DNA of 64,000 bases, taken from positions 310,001 through 374,000 of the forward strand of contig NZ_LR130786.1 of NCBI RefSeq assembly GCF_900626135.1, given 5' to 3'. This document shows, one piece after another, positions 48,000-56,772 of this stretch. Every line of letters starts with the position of its first letter. Positions within the stretch are counted from its first letter, which is position 1. The position numbers and the translations under genes are program-made. The notes under the pieces were generated by a model. The model was not told the DNA's origin. It saw only the letters and a program-made list of their open reading frames with translations, and did not search any database. The stretch is from Senegalia massiliensis. GTDB taxonomy: Bacteria > Bacillota > Clostridia > Tissierellales > SIT17.

Positions 48000-48557
48000 C
48001 TAGTAAATAAAAGGAATAAACTTAAATCTTTTTTCTTTCCAATGTATATACCTTTCACCTATGATTTTTTCCATAATCATTTCTTCTTCATCCATTCTCA
48101 TTTTAAGTATTCTGAACATAATGAATGCGGAGAAAATAAAAACTAGAAAATTCTCAGTATAAAGTGGTATTGATATTGTAAGTAAATATAATCCTAAATA
48201 TAAGGGGTGCCTTAATATTCTATAGGGTCCTTTACTTACTAAGTCTTGGTTTTCATCTACTTTTACATGCCTGGAAAAATTTTTTCCAATAATGAATAAT
48301 GACCAGTACCTTAAAATCAATCCTAAAGAGTAAATTATTAATGACAATACTTTAATCCACTTTATATAAACTATTCCTATTTTAAAATAAGTCATTACAC
48401 TATTAATAATAACTATAAGTAAAATAGTAACTAAAATCATATAAAATGTATCTTTTTTTATTTCATCTTTTTTATTAATTGAAGGATAAAATATAAATTC
48501 TAACAGCCATAAAATACTAATAATTATGAAAATATAATCAAATATACTTATGTTCAT
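48000..48557 (-). CDS. Isoprenylcysteine carboxyl methyltransferase-like membrane protein
   Basis: 185 residues with about five hydrophobic helices. The C-terminal half holds the ICMT/PEMT signature: GPYRILRHPLYLG, then EEEMIMEKIIGERYIHWKEK. Relatives methylate membrane lipids or prenyl groups with SAM. GGAGGTG precedes the ATG. The next gene downstream is the CrtI-like desaturase (27 bp), so the two could modify the same isoprenoid lipid; substrate unproved. Confidence 0.82.
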   Translation of the reverse strand: MNISIFDYIFIIISILWLLEFIFYPSINKKDEIKKDTFYMILVTILLIVIINSVMTYFKIGIVYIKWIKVLSLIIYSLGLILRYWSLFIIGKNFSRHVKVDENQDLVSKGPYRILRHPLYLGLYLLTISIPLYTENFLVFIFSAFIMFRILKMRMDEEEMIMEKIIGERYIHWKEKRFKFIPFIY

Positions 48558-48609
48558 AAAGCACCTCCTTATAATATATTTACCTCATATTGTAAAAACT
48601 AAACTTATT

Positions 48610-50433
48610 TTAAATCCATGATTCTTTAGTATTTTGTTCTTCTAATTGGTTTGTATAAAGTTTGTAATAATAACCTTTTAATTTTAGTAGTTCCTTATGA
48701 TTTCCATGCTCTATTATCTTACCTTTTTTAACTACTAGTATTTTATCTGCATTTATTATAGTAGATAATCTATGAGCAATTATGAAACTAGTCCTATTAT
48801 TTAAAACTTTTTCTATTGCATCTTGTATTTTTTTCTCAGTTTCTGTATCAATAGATGAGGTTGCTTCATCTAATACAAATATTGAAGGATTAGAGACTAT
48901 AGCACGAGCAAAAGATACTAATTGCTTTTGACCAGTAGATAGTTTCCCTCCACCTTCACCAACTTCAGTATCATATTTCTTTTCTAGTTTCTCAATAAAT
49001 TCATGAGCATTTACTCTTTTCGCAGCTTCTATTATTTGATTTTCACTTGTATTTTTGGATCCATAACGTATATTTTCTCTTATAGTTCCACTAAAAAGAT
49101 GCGGACTCTGAAGAACATATCCTATATTAGAATGTAACCAAGACAATGATCTGCTTTTATAATCTACTCCATCAATCAAAATCTTCCCCTCAGTTGGCTC
49201 ATAAAATCTACATGCTAAATTAACTATTGTACTCTTTCCTGAACCTGTTTCACCAACTAAGGCAACTGTCTCCCCTGCGTTAATTTTCAAATTAAAGTTA
49301 TCTAACACTTTTTCTCCATTTTGATATTGAAATGATACATTTTTAAACTCTATATCACCTTTAATATTCTCCCAATTTTCTTCTCTAGGATTTAAAATAT
49401 CTCCATATTTTAGCATAACATCTTTAGTATCTTTTATGTCTGGAGTCATTTCTACTAATGACAGTACTCTTTCAGCAGAAGCCTGAGCAGATTGTAGCTC
49501 TGCAAATACACGAGCTAGCTCTCTAACTGGCTCAAAGAACAATGCTGTATAGGATAGAAATGCTACAAGTGTACCATAGCTAATATCCCCAAAAACTACA
49601 CCTCTTCCTCCAAACCATAATGCAAGTCCAGTACCTATACTGCCAAGTGTTAGTACTATTGGCAAAAATAAAGCAGAAAATATTGCAGCTCTTATGGATA
49701 TAAATTTCATACTTGAAGTATAATTTTTAAATTCCTTTAAATTTTCTTCTTCTCTAACTAAAGTTTTTGTGGTTTTAGCTCCAGATATACCTTCACTAAA
49801 TGCACCTGTAATTTGTGAATTTAATCTTCTTACCCCTCTATAAGAATTTAATATTTTCTTTTGAAAATAAACACTTATAATAGCTAATACAGGAACAACT
49901 GAAAGTGTTATAAGAGCAAGTTTAAAGTTTAAAACAAATAAAACTATTCCTACTCCTAACATAAATGTAAGTCCCCATGCAGAATCTACAATCCCCCAGG
50001 ATATAGTTTCTCCCAACCTTCTTACATCAGAAGTCATTCTTGCCATAATCCACCCTATTGGTGTTTTATCATAATAAGTAAATGATAGTTCTTGTAGCTT
50101 TTTAAAACCTAATTTTCTTATATCATATTGAATTCCCATTTCTACTTTCCCTGCAACTGCAATAAAAGCACCTACATTTATAACTTGAATTAATATTAAA
50201 ACTAAATATATAAAGGAAAAACGAATTAAACCATCTGTATTACCTGGTACAACATAATGATCAATTGCCCTTTTTGTCATCAAGGGAAATATTATATCTA
50301 TAGCTGCTACACTCAGCATTACAAATCCTAATAAGTATAAATGTTTCTTATAATTTTTCATATATTTAAATATTCGTTTCCAAATACCTATATTTAAATT
50401 TTTACTATATTCTTCTTCCTTAAAACCTGTCAT
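48610..50433 (-). CDS. ABC exporter half-transporter with canonical ATP site (YheH/BmrD-like)
   Basis: 607 residues: six membrane helices (about 30-310), then an ATPase domain. Walker A GETGSGKST, signature LSTGQ (departs from LSGGQ), Walker B FVLDEATSSID with the catalytic Glu, His switch IAHRLST. It pairs with the gene 14 bp upstream, whose ATPase has Asp in place of that Glu and a normal LSGGQ. Complementary defects like these define heterodimeric multidrug exporters such as BmrCD and LmrCD. Confidence 0.92.
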   Translation of the reverse strand: MTGFKEEEYSKNLNIGIWKRIFKYMKNYKKHLYLLGFVMLSVAAIDIIFPLMTKRAIDHYVVPGNTDGLIRFSFIYLVLILIQVINVGAFIAVAGKVEMGIQYDIRKLGFKKLQELSFTYYDKTPIGWIMARMTSDVRRLGETISWGIVDSAWGLTFMLGVGIVLFVLNFKLALITLSVVPVLAIISVYFQKKILNSYRGVRRLNSQITGAFSEGISGAKTTKTLVREEENLKEFKNYTSSMKFISIRAAIFSALFLPIVLTLGSIGTGLALWFGGRGVVFGDISYGTLVAFLSYTALFFEPVRELARVFAELQSAQASAERVLSLVEMTPDIKDTKDVMLKYGDILNPREENWENIKGDIEFKNVSFQYQNGEKVLDNFNLKINAGETVALVGETGSGKSTIVNLACRFYEPTEGKILIDGVDYKSRSLSWLHSNIGYVLQSPHLFSGTIRENIRYGSKNTSENQIIEAAKRVNAHEFIEKLEKKYDTEVGEGGGKLSTGQKQLVSFARAIVSNPSIFVLDEATSSIDTETEKKIQDAIEKVLNNRTSFIIAHRLSTIINADKILVVKKGKIIEHGNHKELLKLKGYYYKLYTNQLEEQNTKESWI

Positions 50434-50447
50434 ATTGTCACCTCATT

Positions 50448-52256
50448 TTATACTATATTTTCTTTTTCAAAATTTTGACCATTTTGAATTTCAAATACCT
50501 TTTTATATAAACCATTTCTTTTAATTAATTGATTATGATTTCCCATTTCAACAATTTTACCATCTTCTAGTATTATAATTCTATCTGCTTCAGCTACAGT
50601 AGTAATTCTATGGGAAATTATAAATGTAGTTACATCTTTTTTTCTCATTTTCAAAGCATTTCTTATTGTTAAATCAGTTTCTGTATCTACTGCACTTAAT
50701 GAATCATCAAAAATCAATATTGGGCTATCATTTATAATAGTTCTTGCTATTGCTATTCTTTGTTTTTGTCCACCAGATAAAGTAACTCCTTTTTCTCCTA
50801 CAGGAGTTTCATAACCTTTATTAAAGCCTAATATTACATTGTGTATAGATGCAATTCTAGCAGAGTCAACAATTTGATTTTCTTTTGCTTTTGAATTTGT
50901 AATACTTATATTATCTTTTATACTTCTTGAATATAAGAATGGCTCTTGTAATACTATTCCTATATTTTTTCTAATCCATTTTTTATCTATATTTTTTAAT
51001 TCTATATCATCAATTTTTATTGATCCTGAATCATAATCATATAACCTAGCAAGTAAATGGACTAATGAAGATTTACCAGAACCAGTTTTCCCCATTATTG
51101 CAATTGTCTCTCCTTTTTTCACTTTAAAAGAGACGTTACTTAATATTTTATTATAATTATCATATGAAAAAGAAACATTATTAAATTCAATATCTCCATT
51201 TATCTTTGGCATGATCTCATGACTTTCTTTTTGCTCAATAGGATTTTCCAATATCTCTCCTATTCTATCTAGTGAAACTAAAGACTTCCCTAAATCAGTT
51301 AAAATTCTACCTAATTGTCTTACAGGCCATAAAAGCATTCCTTCATATGTAGTAAATACAACTAATGTCCCAAGGGTTATTTCATTATTAACAGTCCAAT
51401 AAACTCCTAATATTAAAACAAGCCCAATTTGTATTAAACTTAACAGATCAGATAAAGCCCAATATCCTGCTAAAAGCTTAATTAATTTATAGGTTAAATG
51501 TCTAAAGTTTTCATTCTTTTCATCAAATTTTTCTATTTCAAATTTTTCTTTTGAAAAAGCTCTTACCACCCTTACACCATTTAAATTTTCTTGAAGAACT
51601 GTTGATAATTCTGCTTCAGCTTCATCAGAAAGTTTAAATGCTTTCTTTACCATCAAAAAGAATATTACTGAAAAAGAAAATATTATTGGTACTAGTGACA
51701 TTGATATTAATGCCATTTTAACATCCAACGAGAACATTATTATACCGATAAATATAAGCATAAAAACTGCTCTTCCTATTTCTACAAATTGTATAGCTAA
51801 AAACTTTCTAATTGTATCTAAATCAGATGTACATCTTTGAATAAGATCTCCAGTTTCTGCCTTAACATGGTAATTATAAGGTAAGTTTTGAATATGATCA
51901 TATAATTTTTCCCTAATATTCTTAGCTATAGATTCTGCAGCACTATTTGACCATTTTCCTTTTGTATATAAAAATATACCTTGAATTATAGTAAGAAAAA
52001 TTAATGCAAATGCTAATATCCATAAATTTGTTTTAAGTACTGCTACTCCTCCAATACTATCAATCATATTAACAATTATATTTGGTGCATCTATAGGTTT
52101 GTCACCAATAACTGAATCAATTGAAATTTTTAATACCAAAGGGTTAATTATTGATGCTAATGTTGCAATACCTATACTCAATATAGAAGATAAATAAAGC
52201 AACTTATTTCCTTTCATAAATTTCCATAATAATTTTAAACCATTCAATTTTTTCAC
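50448..52256 (-). CDS. ABC exporter half-transporter with degenerate catalytic site (YheI/BmrC-like)
   Basis: About 602 residues: six membrane helices and an ATPase domain. Walker A GKTGSGKSS, signature LSGGQKQR, but Walker B reads LIFDDSLSAVD, with Asp where the catalytic Glu should be. This is the degenerate-site subunit of a heterodimer. The exact start is uncertain: GTG at 52256 lies only 1 nt after AAGGAG, while TTG at 52247 has it 10 nt upstream. Its leader holds a small ORF and a terminator, so expression is probably controlled by attenuation. Confidence 0.92.
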   Translation of the reverse strand: MKKLNGLKLLWKFMKGNKLLYLSSILSIGIATLASIINPLVLKISIDSVIGDKPIDAPNIIVNMIDSIGGVAVLKTNLWILAFALIFLTIIQGIFLYTKGKWSNSAAESIAKNIREKLYDHIQNLPYNYHVKAETGDLIQRCTSDLDTIRKFLAIQFVEIGRAVFMLIFIGIIMFSLDVKMALISMSLVPIIFSFSVIFFLMVKKAFKLSDEAEAELSTVLQENLNGVRVVRAFSKEKFEIEKFDEKNENFRHLTYKLIKLLAGYWALSDLLSLIQIGLVLILGVYWTVNNEITLGTLVVFTTYEGMLLWPVRQLGRILTDLGKSLVSLDRIGEILENPIEQKESHEIMPKINGDIEFNNVSFSYDNYNKILSNVSFKVKKGETIAIMGKTGSGKSSLVHLLARLYDYDSGSIKIDDIELKNIDKKWIRKNIGIVLQEPFLYSRSIKDNISITNSKAKENQIVDSARIASIHNVILGFNKGYETPVGEKGVTLSGGQKQRIAIARTIINDSPILIFDDSLSAVDTETDLTIRNALKMRKKDVTTFIISHRITTVAEADRIIILEDGKIVEMGNHNQLIKRNGLYKKVFEIQNGQNFEKENIV

Positions 52257-52269
52257 ACTCCTTATTCAT

Positions 52270-52306
52270 AAAAAAAGACGACAGATTTATAAATCCATCG
52301 CCTTTA
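52270..52306 (-). terminator. Intrinsic terminator in the leader of the ABC exporter operon
   Basis: On the minus strand a 12-bp stem (GGCGATGGATTT with ATAAATCTGTCGTC, three GU pairs) is followed by seven T. It lies after the leader ORF and ends 14 bp before the exporter gene, the place expected of an attenuator. Confidence 0.85.
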
Positions 52307-52365
52307 ATACATAATTATTTTTATTTTCTTATAATTAGACATAAAAAAACCATAGATATTTACAT

Positions 52366-52470
52366 ACCTACAGATAAAATTAAGTTGATATTAGATATAA
52401 CTTGTGTAGGTCGTATTATATTTAATTTTTATAAATTTATTAATATTGAGCATTTTCATTTTTACGACCT
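52366..52470 (-). promoter_or_regulatory. Alternative RNA pairings in the exporter leader
   Basis: Three segments on the minus strand compete. Segment 1, AGGTCGTA (52463-52470), contains the leader's ribosome site. Segment 2, TACGACCTACA (52405-52415), lies inside the leader ORF. Segment 3, TGTAGGT (52366-52372), lies after its stop. Segment 2 pairs perfectly with segment 1 (8 bp) or segment 3 (7 bp), not both. A ribosome on the leader would cover segment 2. How this switches the terminator is not evident from base pairing alone. Confidence 0.6.
52391..52459 (-). CDS. 22-codon leader peptide upstream of the ABC exporter
   Basis: Short ORF starting MKMLN and ending TSYI, with a near-perfect AAAGGAGGT ribosome site 6-7 nt upstream. 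It starts about 30 nt after the predicted transcription start and is followed by a terminator and the exporter genes. It is rich in Ile, Lys, Asn, Tyr and Thr. Size and place recall BmrB, the leader peptide of Bacillus bmrCD, whose stalled translation prevents termination. I infer a regulatory role for its translation, not for the peptide itself. Confidence 0.65.
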   Translation of the reverse strand: MKMLNINKFIKIKYNTTYTSYI

Positions 52471-52494
52471 CCTTTAAAGTTATTTACCAATATA

Positions 52495-52523
52495 ATTATA
52501 ATATAATTTTTAGAAAATTTCAA
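52495..52523 (-). promoter_or_regulatory. Sigma-A promoter of the exporter leader
   Basis: Minus-strand TTGAAA (52518-52523), 17 nt, TATAAT (52495-52500), directly after the recX stop. Predicted transcription start near 52488. Confidence 0.75.
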
Positions 52524-52540
52524 GTATTTTTAAAAAATAT

Positions 52541-53167
52541 TTATTTCAGAGTGTTTTCTATAGCTTTTTTTACTATATCATAACTAAAACCTTTATATGT
52601 TAAATGTCTTGCTAATTTTTGATAAACCTTATTTCTATCTTTATCTTTAATAGTTTTTATCTTTTTCTTAGAAAGAAATATTGCATTTTCTAATTCTAAA
52701 TCATTATCCTCTAACTTAGAGATCTCTTCTTGAGCAACCCTTTCATCTATTCCTTTTTTTATTAAATCATAATATATTTTTCTTTTTCCAAAGTGACTTA
52801 AGTTTCTCTTATCTTTTATAATAGAATTAGCTAAATTTTCATCATTTACTAGATTGTATTCCTTTAAATTTTTAATAACTTTATTAATTATATCTTCATT
52901 AAAATCATATTTTTTTAATTTGATATTTAAATTTTTTTCACTTTGTGGAGCTGCGCTTATTATTTGTAATGCTTTATTTTTGCATTTTATAAAATCTTCC
53001 TTTAAAATCATTTCATTTAATATACTTTTCTCGACATCTTTTCCAATATATAGATTTAATCCAAAACTTATTTCTTTCAATGTAGTTTTAAAATACTCCC
53101 CATCTATATATATATGAACTCTTTCTGTTGTTTTTTTAGAATCTTTAATATCTGTAATTTTAGGCAT
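52541..53167 (-). CDS. recX: Regulatory protein RecX
   Basis: 208 residues, longer than E. coli RecX and typical for Firmicutes. The repeated three-helix RecX pattern is visible: ALQIISAAPQSEKNLNIKLK, then YDLIKKGIDERVAQEEISKL and the final YQKLARHLTYKGFSYDIVKK. RecX modulates RecA filaments. GGAGGTAAATGAA precedes the ATG. It is divergent from the SAM riboswitch/met operon. No LexA box is seen ahead of it. Confidence 0.88.
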   Translation of the reverse strand: MPKITDIKDSKKTTERVHIYIDGEYFKTTLKEISFGLNLYIGKDVEKSILNEMILKEDFIKCKNKALQIISAAPQSEKNLNIKLKKYDFNEDIINKVIKNLKEYNLVNDENLANSIIKDKRNLSHFGKRKIYYDLIKKGIDERVAQEEISKLEDNDLELENAIFLSKKKIKTIKDKDRNKVYQKLARHLTYKGFSYDIVKKAIENTLK

Positions 53168-53238
53168 TTCATTTACCTCCTTATATCTGTTAAGAATATT
53201 ATCTCATAAACTTCTTCTAAAAAAAAGAATATTTCTTG

Positions 53239-53267
53239 TTGACATATAATAATTATAGATATATAAT
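53239..53267 (+). promoter_or_regulatory. Sigma-A promoter of the metNIQ leader
   Basis: TTGACA (53239-53244), 17 nt, TATAAT (53262-53267): a perfect consensus promoter about 25 nt before the riboswitch aptamer. Confidence 0.9.
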
Positions 53268-53292
53268 TTAAAACAATAAAAAAATATCGAAA

Positions 53293-53424
53293 CTCTTATC
53301 TAGAGAGGTGGAGGGACTGGCCCTATGAAACCCAGCAACCAATGCATTATGCATAAGGTGCTAATTCCAGCGGCGTATGCCGAAAGATGAGAGAGGAAAA
53401 TCCTCTTTCATAGAGGATTTTTTT
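53293..53424 (+). ncRNA. SAM-I riboswitch with expression-platform terminator
   Basis: S-box aptamer at 53293-53393. The P1 helix is CTCTTATC/GATGAGAG; conserved parts AGAGGTGGAGGGACTGGCCC, ATGAAACCCAGCAACC, AAGGTGCTAATTCC and AGCGG...GAAAGATGAGAG follow in the right order. A terminator (AATCCTC/GAGGATT plus T-run, 53398-53424) competes with an antiterminator in which AGAGGA next to P1 pairs with TCCTCT. SAM binding should stabilise P1 and end transcription before metN. Confidence 0.97.
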
Positions 53425-53440
53425 TATTAAGGAGGAAAAT

Positions 53441-54463
53441 ATGATAAAACTTAAAAATGTATATAAAGAGTATAAAACTAAAGACAAAAATATAATAGCT
53501 CTTAAAGATATAAATTTAAATATTAAAAATGGAGAAATTTACGGAATTATTGGCCTAAGTGGTGCTGGTAAATCATCTCTTATAAGAACTATTAATAGAT
53601 TAGAAAATGTTGATAAAGGGAATATTTATATAAATAATATTGATATTACTAATTTAAATAAAAAAGAATTATTAGAAACAAGAAAAAAAATAGGTATGAT
53701 TTTTCAGCATTTTGATTTATTGAGTTCAAAAAATGTATTTCAAAACGTTGCATTTCCCTTACAAATTGCAAAAGTAGATAAGAATGAGATATCTGAAAGA
53801 GTAAATAACTTATTAGAACTTGTAGGACTAAGTGATAAAAAACATGCTTATCCATCACAATTAAGTGGAGGACAAAAACAAAGAGTTGCAATAGCAAGAG
53901 CTCTAGCAAATAAACCTAATCTATTATTATCAGATGAAGCTACATCTGCACTTGATCCTGAAACAACAAAATCAATATTGGAACTTTTAAGAAAGTTACA
54001 AAAAACATTAAACCTTACAATCATTATGATAACTCATGAAATGGAAGTTGTTAAAAGAACTTGTGATAAAGTCGCTGTTATGGAAAGTGGAGAAATTATA
54101 GAAAAGGGTAATGTAGATGAAGTATTTTTCAATCCTAAAACAGATATTACTAAAAGACTTATAGAATCTATGCATAATGATGATATAGAAGAGTTAGATA
54201 TTACTAATACTGAAAACTCAAAATTATTTAAATTAACTTTTATAGGAGAATCTTCAAAAAAGCCTATAATATCAACAATAGTGAAAAAATTTAATGTAGA
54301 AATAAATATTCTTTCTGGAAATATAGATAAACTTATAAGTACAAGTGTTGGTAATTTAACCATACAAATAAATGGTAATCAGGAAGAAATAAATAAAAGT
54401 ATAAGCTTTTTAAATAAAAATAATGTGAAATCAGAGGTGATAACAAATGAAAGAAATATTTAA
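53441..54463 (+). CDS. metN: Methionine ABC transporter ATP-binding protein MetN
   Basis: 340 residues. Walker [10 protein letters not shown] near residue 38, signature LSGGQKQRVAIARA, Walker B LLSDEATSALD, His switch ITHEMEV. Residues about 260-340 form the C-terminal NIL domain that binds methionine and inhibits transport when it is abundant. AAGGAGG precedes the ATG. It overlaps metI by 17 bp and lies under the SAM riboswitch. Confidence 0.96.
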   Translation: MIKLKNVYKEYKTKDKNIIALKDINLNIKNGEIYGIIGLSGAGKSSLIRTINRLENVDKGNIYINNIDITNLNKKELLETRKKIGMIFQHFDLLSSKNVFQNVAFPLQIAKVDKNEISERVNNLLELVGLSDKKHAYPSQLSGGQKQRVAIARALANKPNLLLSDEATSALDPETTKSILELLRKLQKTLNLTIIMITHEMEVVKRTCDKVAVMESGEIIEKGNVDEVFFNPKTDITKRLIESMHNDDIEELDITNTENSKLFKLTFIGESSKKPIISTIVKKFNVEINILSGNIDKLISTSVGNLTIQINGNQEEINKSISFLNKNNVKSEVITNERNI

Positions 54464-55100
54464 TCTTATATATACTCCCCTATTAGAAACATTATTTATG
54501 GTATCATTATCTTCTATATTTGGGTTTTTACTAGGCTTTCCATTAGGTATAATACTATTTATTACTCAAAAAAATAGTTTAGTGCCTAATTTAAAATTAA
54601 ATAGTATATTAGACTTTATTGTAAATATTGGAAGATCTTTTCCATTTATAATTCTTATGTTAATATTATCACCTTTATCAAAATTAATTGTAGGTACTTC
54701 CATTGGAAATACAGCAACTATAGTTCCACTATCTATAGCTGCAGCTCCTTTTATTGCACGTGTAGTTGAATCTTCATTAAAAGAAGTAAGTTATGGAGTA
54801 ATAGAAGCATCTTTATCTATGGGAGCCACTACAAGACAAATAATATTTAAAGTTTTAGTCCCTGAAGCTTTACCTTCATTAATATTAGGTATGACTTTAA
54901 CTATTATAAATTTAATTGGCTATTCAGCTATAGCAGGAGCTATTGGAGCTGGAGGTCTTGGGTATTTAGCAATAAGATATGGTTATTATGGTTTTGATGC
55001 AAGTGTAATGATTATTGCAGTTATAGCCATAATAGTATTAGTTCAAGGTGTTCAATCTTTAGGTAATAAAATAGCATTTAAGTTATTAGAAAATCGTTAG
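54447..55100 (+). CDS. metI: Methionine ABC transporter permease MetI
   Basis: 217 residues, five membrane helices, with the permease EAA loop (EASLSMGATTRQIIFKVLVP) that contacts MetN. The start lies inside the metN 3' end with AGGTG upstream, implying coupled translation. Confidence 0.95.
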   Translation: MKEIFNLIYTPLLETLFMVSLSSIFGFLLGFPLGIILFITQKNSLVPNLKLNSILDFIVNIGRSFPFIILMLILSPLSKLIVGTSIGNTATIVPLSIAAAPFIARVVESSLKEVSYGVIEASLSMGATTRQIIFKVLVPEALPSLILGMTLTIINLIGYSAIAGAIGAGGLGYLAIRYGYYGFDASVMIIAVIAIIVLVQGVQSLGNKIAFKLLENR

Positions 55101-55112
55101 GAGTGTGGTAAA

Positions 55113-55913
55113 ATGAAAAAGTTATTAATCGTATTATCTTTAGTAACATTAATCTTTGTAGGATGTGGTAACGAAACAGATAAAAAAGAAGATGTTAGCA
55201 ACTTAAAAATAGGAGCAACTCCTATTCCTCATGCTGAACTATTAAATGAAGTAAAAGAAAAATTAGCAGATGATGGTATAACTTTAGAAATAGTTGAATT
55301 TACTGATTATGTAAAACCAAATTTAGCTCTTTCAGATGGTGAATTAGATGCAAATTTCTTTCAACATACACCTTATCTTGAAGACTTTAATGAAAAAAAT
55401 GATACTGATCTAGTTGAACTTGCAAAGATTCATGTAGAACCACTAGGTCTATATTCTGACAAATATGAAGATGTTGAAAAAATTGAAAAAGGAAGTACAA
55501 TTGCTATACCAAATGATCCTACAAATGGAGGTCGTGCTCTTTTACTTTTAGAAAATGAGGGATTAATAAAATTAGATAAAGAAGCAGGTTTACTTGCAAC
55601 AGAGAAAGACATAGTAGAAAACCCTAAGGAGTTAGAATTTAAAGCTCTTGAATCAGCTCAAATACCAAGGTCACTTGGTGATGTGGACTTAGCTGTAATA
55701 AATGGGAATTATGCATTAGAAGCTGATTTAGTACCTACAGAAGATGCTATATTACTTGAAGGAAAAGATTCTCCTTATGCTAATGTAATAGCTATAAGAC
55801 CAGAAGATAAAGATAATGAAAGTTTAAAAGTTTTAGTTGAAGCTCTTCAAAGTGATGAAATTAAAAACTTTATAAAAGAAAATTATGATGGTGGTGTAGT
55901 TACTGCATATTAA
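55113..55913 (+). CDS. metQ: Methionine-binding lipoprotein MetQ
   Basis: 266 residues. A lipoprotein signal ends LIFVGCGN, with lipidated Cys near residue 20. The mature NlpA/MetQ domain starts with LKIGATPIPHAELL and has FTDYVKPNLALSDGELDANFFQHTPYL-type ligand-binding segments. It is the last gene of metNIQ and ends in a terminator. Confidence 0.95.
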   Translation: MKKLLIVLSLVTLIFVGCGNETDKKEDVSNLKIGATPIPHAELLNEVKEKLADDGITLEIVEFTDYVKPNLALSDGELDANFFQHTPYLEDFNEKNDTDLVELAKIHVEPLGLYSDKYEDVEKIEKGSTIAIPNDPTNGGRALLLLENEGLIKLDKEAGLLATEKDIVENPKELEFKALESAQIPRSLGDVDLAVINGNYALEADLVPTEDAILLEGKDSPYANVIAIRPEDKDNESLKVLVEALQSDEIKNFIKENYDGGVVTAY

Positions 55914-55936
55914 AAAGACTCCCTAGGAGTCTTTTT
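55912..55936. terminator. Bidirectional terminator between metQ and encapsulin gene
   Basis: Perfect 11-bp arms AAAAAGACTCC/GGAGTCTTTTT with a CTA loop, placed between two converging stop codons. Confidence 0.9.
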
Positions 55937-55945
55937 AATATGCTC

Positions 55946-56731
55946 TTATAGAGTAAATTCTATAATTATATCAGGATCTAATACTCTAAATGTAAATGAT
56001 TCTGTTATAAAGAATTTAACTTTTTCATTATCACTATTTTGATATCCTATAGACAGATCTTTCCCTATAGTCATTTCTAAGTCTTCATGATTATAAGGTA
56101 ATAAATATGCTCCATCTACTACATGACTATATACAACTTCTGTTCCTAATAAATCTTCTAATCTTTTAAGTAATGGATATCCCATACAATTTGAGTTTAT
56201 TCTTTGATATGCTTCTTCACCTACAATAAGAACATAAGGCTTACCAGCAAATGCTCTATTAAGCTTTATTATAGCTTGAGATACTGATTTTAATATATCA
56301 TCTCCGCTATTACCAAAGCTCATTTTTTCTTGAGAAGAAGCGTCTTTAAGACCTTCTATCATTCCTTTTTTAAATCCATTAAAAATAGCTTCTTCTTCAA
56401 ATAAAGCTATTTTTTTAGCAGCTTCCTCAAGATTATCTAACTCAACATCCTTTGCTCCTCTTTCTAAATTATCCATTTCCCATCTATTTAATTCAAACTC
56501 TACTCTAGATTCAACTAAAGGTTTTACTTTATATACTCCTGAGCATACTTCTTCTTCACCTTCAATAGGCTCTAATCGTCCTTCTGAAATTGCATTATAC
56601 TCCCAACCTTTTGGTCCTGAAACATTCACTACTTTTCTTGCAGATAAATAATTTGAAAGTACTTCTTTTGCTCTGTCATCAATTTCTTCCCACATATTCT
56701 CTGATATAGGTGCTAAATTTCTTTTTAACAT
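55946..56731 (-). CDS. Encapsulin nanocompartment shell protein (family 1)
   Basis: 261 residues from 56731 (MLKRNLAPISENMW), with AAGGAGAG upstream; the longer start lacks a site. HK97-fold shell protein resembling Thermotoga encapsulin along its length: WEEIDDRAKEVLSNYL, GPKGWEYNAI, ELNRWEMDNLERG, and the end DLSIGYQNSD...FFITESFTFRVLDP pattern. The cargo gene lies 41 bp upstream on the same strand. The shell should assemble into an icosahedral compartment for iron storage. Confidence 0.95.
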   Translation of the reverse strand: MLKRNLAPISENMWEEIDDRAKEVLSNYLSARKVVNVSGPKGWEYNAISEGRLEPIEGEEEVCSGVYKVKPLVESRVEFELNRWEMDNLERGAKDVELDNLEEAAKKIALFEEEAIFNGFKKGMIEGLKDASSQEKMSFGNSGDDILKSVSQAIIKLNRAFAGKPYVLIVGEEAYQRINSNCMGYPLLKRLEDLLGTEVVYSHVVDGAYLLPYNHEDLEMTIGKDLSIGYQNSDNEKVKFFITESFTFRVLDPDIIIEFTL

Positions 56732-56772
56732 AACAACTCTCCTTTCAATAAAATACAACTAAATAAATAATA

